Below, in pieces: positions 60,121 through 64,000 of a stretch of 64,000 bases of DNA. Source of the stretch: Brachybacterium tyrofermentans (lineage in GTDB: Bacteria > Actinomycetota > Actinomycetes > Actinomycetales > Dermabacteraceae); contig NZ_JABUXW010000004.1 in assembly GCF_014897585.1 (NCBI RefSeq), positions 1 to 64,000 of the forward strand, given 5' to 3'. Made by a program: the position numbers and the translations under genes. Under the pieces are notes generated by a model. It searched no databases. It had not been told where the DNA came from and saw only the letters and a list, made by a program, of their open reading frames with translations. Within the stretch, counting starts at the first letter, position 1. Every line of letters starts with the position of its first letter.

Positions 60121-61161
60121 TCAGTGCTGCGGGCGGCCCTGCAGCGCGATCTCGCGATACGCGATCCGGTACCCGAGCGCCTCGTTGATCGCGATCATCC
60201 AGGGGTTCACGTGCGAGTTCCAGGTGGCGATCGAGCGCACCTGCGGCGTCTGCTCCGTGAGCAGCCGGTGCGTGGCGACCTTCAGCGCGAGACCCAGCCG
60301 GTGTCCCCGATGATCAGGCATGACCAGCGTGTTCTCCTGCCACGCGATCGTCGTCCCCTCCGCCTGCTGGAGGTGCACCTCGCAGTTGCCCACGAAGCTG
60401 CCGTCGGGCGCGACGGCGACCGCGATGATCGCGCGGGTGCCCGCATCCTGCATCCGCTGGACCATCGTGCGGATCCGCTCAGGCGTGTACTCGGTCGCCT
60501 CGTGCTCGATCTCCTCGTCGGGCTCGTCGAGCTCGAGCTGGCGCATCAGCAGCCCGTAAGCCGTCAGATGCTCCTCGGGGATGCCGCCGTCCCACAGCTC
60601 GACGCGGTACTCGCCGATCTTCTCGTCGACCTGGGCCTGCAGCCTCTCCAGCAGCGAGGTCTCGAGCGGGAGCGGCAGGATGCGGCACACGGCGACGTTC
60701 TTGCGGGAGATCCCGAGGCGCGCGGCGAGACGGTTCGTCGGCTCCGACGGATCATCGGGGTCGCCGTCGGCCGGGATCGCGCCGTAGCACTCCACCAGGG
60801 CGCGCCCGGACTCCCGGATCGCCGGGATCAGCGCCTCCTCGACGAGCGCGGTGGCGATGCCCTGCCCCCGGAACGCCGGGTGCACGGAGGCTCCCACCGA
60901 GATCGTGTCGAGGTTCTCCTGCTGCGGGAGGTACACCGAGGCGATCCCGGCGAGGACCTCCCCGCCCTCCACCGGCTCGGCGACCGCCACCCAGCGCTGG
61001 GTGCGGTAGTAGGGGGTGTCGGTGAGCAGCACCCGACGCTGGGCGAGCGTGAACACCTCGCTGCCGCCGTGCGCCGCCTCGTCCAGCGCGACGTCGAGGG
61101 CGCCGTACTGCGTGAGCTCGAGATCGGAGGTGGGGTCCAGAGGACGGATCGAGAAGTGCAT
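60121..61161 (-). CDS. Tandem GNAT-domain acetyltransferase
   Basis: A 346-residue protein with two GNAT domains. The first has TISVGASVHPAFRGQGIATALVEEALIPAIRESG; the second has NTLVMPDHRGHRLGLALKVATHRLLTEQTP followed by IATWNSHVNPWMIAINEALGYRIAYREI. This two-domain form is common in actinobacteria, and the substrate is unknown. The C-terminal N-P-W-M-I-A-I-N-E-x-L-G-Y motif marks the second domain as the likely active one. Confidence 0.9.
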   Translation of the reverse strand: MHFSIRPLDPTSDLELTQYGALDVALDEAAHGGSEVFTLAQRRVLLTDTPYYRTQRWVAVAEPVEGGEVLAGIASVYLPQQENLDTISVGASVHPAFRGQGIATALVEEALIPAIRESGRALVECYGAIPADGDPDDPSEPTNRLAARLGISRKNVAVCRILPLPLETSLLERLQAQVDEKIGEYRVELWDGGIPEEHLTAYGLLMRQLELDEPDEEIEHEATEYTPERIRTMVQRMQDAGTRAIIAVAVAPDGSFVGNCEVHLQQAEGTTIAWQENTLVMPDHRGHRLGLALKVATHRLLTEQTPQVRSIATWNSHVNPWMIAINEALGYRIAYREIALQGRPQH

Positions 61162-61229
61162 GATCGCAGTGCATCACAGAGAATCGGTGCGGGTCGACGG
61201 AATATCCGGACACTCCCGACCAGGCACGC

Positions 61230-61249
61230 TTGACTCTGCCCCGGGGGCA
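61230..61249 (+). promoter_or_regulatory. MerR-type palindrome upstream of the MerR-PP2C gene
   Basis: TTGACT (61230-61235) is followed by TGCCCC-G-GGGGCA (61237-61249), a perfect inverted repeat placed as in MerR-family promoters, where the repressor binds the long spacer. No good -10 hexamer is visible at the expected position. Confidence 0.35.
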
Positions 61250-61882
61250 ATCCCGAGCGTGGTCCGTGCCGGGAACGCCCCGGTGCCCGAGGACCTCGGG
61301 CGAGGCACGACCGAGGAACGCATGGCGAAGGTGGACCGGGATGCACAGCTGCTGAGCATCGGCGGGCTGGCGGCGGCCAGCGGGCTCAGCCCGAAGGCGC
61401 TGCGCCTGTACGCCGAGTCAGGACTGCTCCCGCCGCGACGCATCGATCCCTTCACCGGGTACCGCTCCTACGGGGCCGACCAGGTTCGGCGGGCGCAGCT
61501 GATCGCGTCCCTGCGAGGGCTCGGGATGGGGCTCGCCCGCATCCAGGTGCTCTGCGATCTCGAGGCTGCGGCCGCCGTCTCCGAACTGCGTTCCTGGTGG
61601 CGGCAGGAGGAGGCCGACGCCTTCTCCCGCGGCGCCGCCGTCGACGACCTCGTCCGTGACCTCGGGGAACGTCCCCAGGAGGACAGCACCATGACGACAT
61701 CCACCACGACCCGCTCCACCGGACCCCTGCACGTCGCCACCGCCTCGCATCGCGGGCTCGTCCGTGGGTCCCAGCAGGACGCCGTGCTCACCCGCAAGCT
61801 CTCCGACGAGTCGCTGCTGCTCGCGATGGCCGACGGCTTCGGCGCCGACGACGACCTCTCCGCACGGATCCTCTCCGCCTTC

Positions 61883-61927
61883 GTCGACGCTGTCGACGCT
61901 GTCGACGCTGTCGGGGCTGTCGGGGCT
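61883..61927 (+). repeat. Five 9-bp tandem repeats within the MerR-PP2C gene
   Basis: GTCGACGCT occurs three times (61883, 61892, 61901) followed by GTCGGGGCT twice (61910, 61919). The period of nine keeps the frame and encodes V-D-A and V-G-A repeats in the linker. Confidence 0.9.
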
Positions 61928-61965
61928 GTCGGGCAGGACCCGTCGGCCGATCCGCTCGCCGCGCT

Positions 61966-61987
61966 GGAAGCCGCCTGGAAGCCGCCT
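61966..61987 (+). repeat. 11-bp tandem duplication causing the frameshift
   Basis: GGAAGCCGCCT occurs twice back to back (61966-61976 and 61977-61987). Removing one copy restores one continuous reading frame through L-E-A-A-W-S-A-A-E-A-L-V-P-A-D-G. Confidence 0.9.
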
Positions 61988-62496
61988 GGTCCGCCGCCGA
62001 GGCGCTGGTGCCGGCCGACGGGCCCGACGGCGCCACCCTGACGGCGGCGCTCCTCCATGCCGGCCGTCTGCATGTCGCGCACATCGGCGACACGCGCGTG
62101 ACGCTCGTGCGCGGCACCCGGATCGAGGCGGTCACCCAGGACCACACCCGCCTGCGCTCCCTCGTCGCGGCGGGCCGCATCGCCCCGGAGGAGGTCGCCG
62201 CGCATCCGGATCGCGCCGTGCTCAACCGTGCGCTGGCCGCCGGCGCCCCGACCGCTCCGGACCTCCTGATCCGTCGGCTCGAACCGGGCGACCTCGTGCT
62301 GCTCTCCTCGGACGGGCTGCACGCGGTGGTCGACCCGTCGGCCCTCGCCGATGCCCTCACGGCGCCGGCCGCCGACGTCGACCAGCTGGCCGACGACCTG
62401 GTGGCCCTGGCCCTCGAGACCGGCGGACCGGACAACGTCGCGGTCGCGCTCGCCCGAATCTGACGGGGTCAGGCAAACGGGCGAGGTGCGTGGCCC

Positions 62497-63000
62497 TCAG
62501 GCGGCTACGCCCTCGGCCGTCCGCGCCGCTCGCACCAGTCGCACGATCCCGAGGACCATGCAGGCCACCAGCAGGACCAGACCGAGAGCCAGGAGGGCCG
62601 ACCCCGCGCCGTCCGACACGGACCGGCCGAGACCGAGGTACACGACCTGCATGCTGACCAGCGCCAGCACCAGCATTCGCTCGCCCTCGCGGTAGATCGC
62701 CTGCGCGTTCGTCTTGGTGATCACCGTCGGATAGTTCAGCATCGACGGGCGCAGGGACAGAACGGCGAGGAACAGGGTCAGGGCCACCATGAGCGCGGCG
62801 AGCACCAGGGCCGTGACCTTGCTGCCGTAGTCGTCGGCCGCACCCCCGGGGCCGAAGTGCGTCGCGATCGTCTGCGGCATCGTCCGGTACGCGAGCACGA
62901 GCCAGATGGTGATCGTCAGCGCCCCGAGCAGTCCGATCGCGCGCAGGATCCGTACGGGGAGGCTGGTCCGGTACGTCCGGGCAGGTCTCGAGTTCGTCAT
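62497..63000 (-). CDS. DUF1648-like membrane protein
   Basis: A 167-residue protein with four hydrophobic spans. YRTMPQTIATHFGPGGAADDYGSK matches the DUF1648 motif (P-x-x-I-x-x-H-F...G-x-x-D-x-x-x-S-K) seen in small membrane regulators. Function is unknown. ATG 63000 has TACCGT exactly six bases upstream, so it is probably leaderless. Confidence 0.8.
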   Translation of the reverse strand: MTNSRPARTYRTSLPVRILRAIGLLGALTITIWLVLAYRTMPQTIATHFGPGGAADDYGSKVTALVLAALMVALTLFLAVLSLRPSMLNYPTVITKTNAQAIYREGERMLVLALVSMQVVYLGLGRSVSDGAGSALLALGLVLLVACMVLGIVRLVRAARTAEGVAA

Positions 63001-63016
63001 TCCCCCACGGTAACCA

Positions 63017-64000
63017 TCAGCGGGTGCCGCGGGGGCGCCGCGAGCGATGGGACCGCGTCAGCCCCTTCCCCGGCTCCGTCGCGGCCCCCTCCGCCTGCTC
63101 ATGGATCAGCGCTGCCCCGAGGTAGGGCAGGGCGAACTCCACGAGGCCGCGGCCGGCGGCGCGGATCAGCTCGTCGTCGATCAGCCGTTCGCGATAGGTG
63201 GACTGGTTGCGCGGGTCGATGCCCATGCGCTCGGCGATGTCCCCGACCTTCGAGGGCCCGTCGTCCGCGAGCATCGTGTGGAGGTACTCGCGCTTGCGGG
63301 CGCTGAGGCCGCGCAGGGCCGGGCCGTGCACGTTCTTGATCATCGCCGCGACCACGCCGTCACGCCCGCCTCGCACGTCCTCGATCTCGATCGTGTCGGC
63401 GTCACCGCTGTTCTGCCAGGCCTTCGAGCCGATGAGCTGGATCAGGTACGGGTAGCCCTGCGAGATCTCCCCGGCGAGCACCGCCGCCTCGGGCGTGATG
63501 GTCTTCGCGGTGTCGGCGATGGTCATACGGATCGCCTCGGCCGCGGTGCCCACGTCGACGCTGCCCACCTCGATGCGGTGCGCCCGGCGCAGGAAGGTGG
63601 TGCGCTCGTGGTCGAGCAGGGCGTCGACCCCGGGGCGGACCCCGGCCGCGAGGAACGCGACGGCGTGCCCGGACCCGATGAGGTCCTGCACGTGCTGGGT
63701 GATCGCATGCAGCTGGTCGCGGTCCACGGACTGCAGCTCATCGAGGGTGATGAGCAGACCGCCGCCGTCCTCGTCGGTGAGCGCCGCGAGCCGGTCCAGC
63801 ACCGTGGTGAGCGGCTCTCCTTCTCCCTCATAGCGCTGGTGGATCTCCCGGGAGGCGCCGGCTCCCGAGATCCGCGCGGAGGTGAGCCGAGAGGTCTCCG
63901 CCTCGGGGTCCAGTTCGCGCAGGCGGGCGATCGCCGTGCCCCGCAGCTCCTCCACCAGCGAGCTCGAGGAGGTGTGCACGCGCAGGTCGGTCCATCCCGC
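63017..64000 (-). CDS. AAA ATPase, ORC/Cdc6-like fold, C-terminal part (partial)
   Basis: The frame is open to the window edge, giving 327 residues of C-terminal sequence; the Walker A region would lie beyond it. Visible parts are Walker B GGLLITLDELQSVDRDQL, the sensor region AVAFLAAGVRPGVDALL, a lid SQGYPYLIQLIGSKAW, and a winged-helix-like end (LSARKREYLHTMLADDGPSKVGDIAERMGIDPRNQSTYRERLIDDELI). This resembles the archaeal-type ATPases often annotated as AAA_16. The C-terminal winged helix suggests DNA or protein binding. Confidence 0.82.
   Translation of the reverse strand, partial: AGWTDLRVHTSSSSLVEELRGTAIARLRELDPEAETSRLTSARISGAGASREIHQRYEGEGEPLTTVLDRLAALTDEDGGGLLITLDELQSVDRDQLHAITQHVQDLIGSGHAVAFLAAGVRPGVDALLDHERTTFLRRAHRIEVGSVDVGTAAEAIRMTIADTAKTITPEAAVLAGEISQGYPYLIQLIGSKAWQNSGDADTIEIEDVRGGRDGVVAAMIKNVHGPALRGLSARKREYLHTMLADDGPSKVGDIAERMGIDPRNQSTYRERLIDDELIRAAGRGLVEFALPYLGAALIHEQAEGAATEPGKGLTRSHRSRRPRGTR

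Larger units (their letters stand above)
61323..62463 (+). pseudogene. MerR regulator fused to a PP2C-type phosphatase, frameshifted
   Basis: Frame one (61323-62041) encodes a MerR helix-turn-helix (LLSIGGLAAASGLSPKALRLYAESGLLPP...YRSYGADQVRRAQLIASLRGLGMGL), then a linker and the start of a PP2C phosphatase (HRGLVRGSQQDAVL, LLLAMADGFGADDD). Frame two (to 62463) continues the phosphatase (ATLTAALLHAGRLHVAHIGDTRVTLVRGTRI, EPGDLVLLSSDGL, GGPDNVAVALARI). The two frames join only if one copy of the 11-bp duplication at 61966-61987 is removed. As written, translation from 61323 stops at 62041 without the phosphatase core. It may be a real mutation, a phase-variable site or a sequence error. GAGGAAC precedes ATG 61323. 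Confidence 0.85.

Overview
The window is high-GC, densely packed actinobacterial chromosome. GC-rich codon third positions, Tat and lipoprotein signals, an arginyl-tRNA synthetase, many four-base ATGA/GTGA gene overlaps and at least fourteen apparently leaderless starts all point that way. Gene content resembles the Brachybacterium/Dermabacteraceae group, but that placement is inference. I see no tRNA, rRNA, insertion sequence, prophage or CRISPR array.

0-3 kb: the C-terminal tail of an aldehyde dehydrogenase and a zinc alcohol dehydrogenase (adhP), a likely alcohol-to-acid pair, then an ornithine cyclodeaminase relative whose catalytic loop is deleted. 2.4-7.3 kb (minus strand): an iron-siderophore ABC importer (ATPase, lipoprotein, fused double permease) behind a DtxR/IdeR-type iron box, followed by a P-loop kinase with a hexapeptide-repeat tail. 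7.3-10.5 kb: a uracil/xanthine-type permease and a large multispan protein of unknown role. 10.6-13.9 kb: a coupled cluster of an Arg-rich leader ORF, an esterase, a condensation-fold acyltransferase and a DUF6320-type membrane protein. 13.9-19.5 kb: flavin reductase, YccF, argS, YhhN, a catalytically dead esterase relative and an MTA/SAH nucleosidase.

19.8-30.1 kb: a BCCT osmolyte transporter with a long coiled-coil tail, a 2-hydroxyacid dehydrogenase, a membrane alpha/beta-hydrolase, a double rhodanese, a secreted EEP-fold phosphatase/nuclease, a reductase, a GNAT enzyme and a secreted esterase. 30.2-35.7 kb (minus): an SPFH-SHOCT protein and a zinc-ribbon partner, resembling the YdjI/YdjG membrane-stress pair of Bacillus, followed by a small membrane protein, an FAD dehydrogenase and a small kinase. 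35.7-43.3 kb: two BART-type transporters, a regulator-methyltransferase pair divergent from a PH-like protein plus ABC exporter, and a fused ABC exporter. 43.3-47.1 kb: an ABC exporter coupled to a two-component system.

47.2-64 kb: an amidohydrolase, a VapBC-type toxin-antitoxin pair, a copper P-type ATPase behind a CsoR-like operator, a DoxX/VOC pair, a GNAT/GxGYxYP pair, a RIO kinase coupled to a nucleotidyltransferase behind a leader peptide, a beta-propeller/SRPBCC/DUF1992 operon, a double GNAT protein, a MerR-PP2C fusion broken by an 11-bp tandem duplication, a DUF1648-type membrane protein and the C-terminal part of an AAA ATPase.

The points most worth a second look are the recurrent TANNNT-N6-start leaderless architecture, the two leader ORFs, the three genes with damaged or missing catalytic elements (ornithine cyclodeaminase, esterase relative, MerR-PP2C), the zinc-ribbon/SPFH locus and the RIO kinase-nucleotidyltransferase pair.
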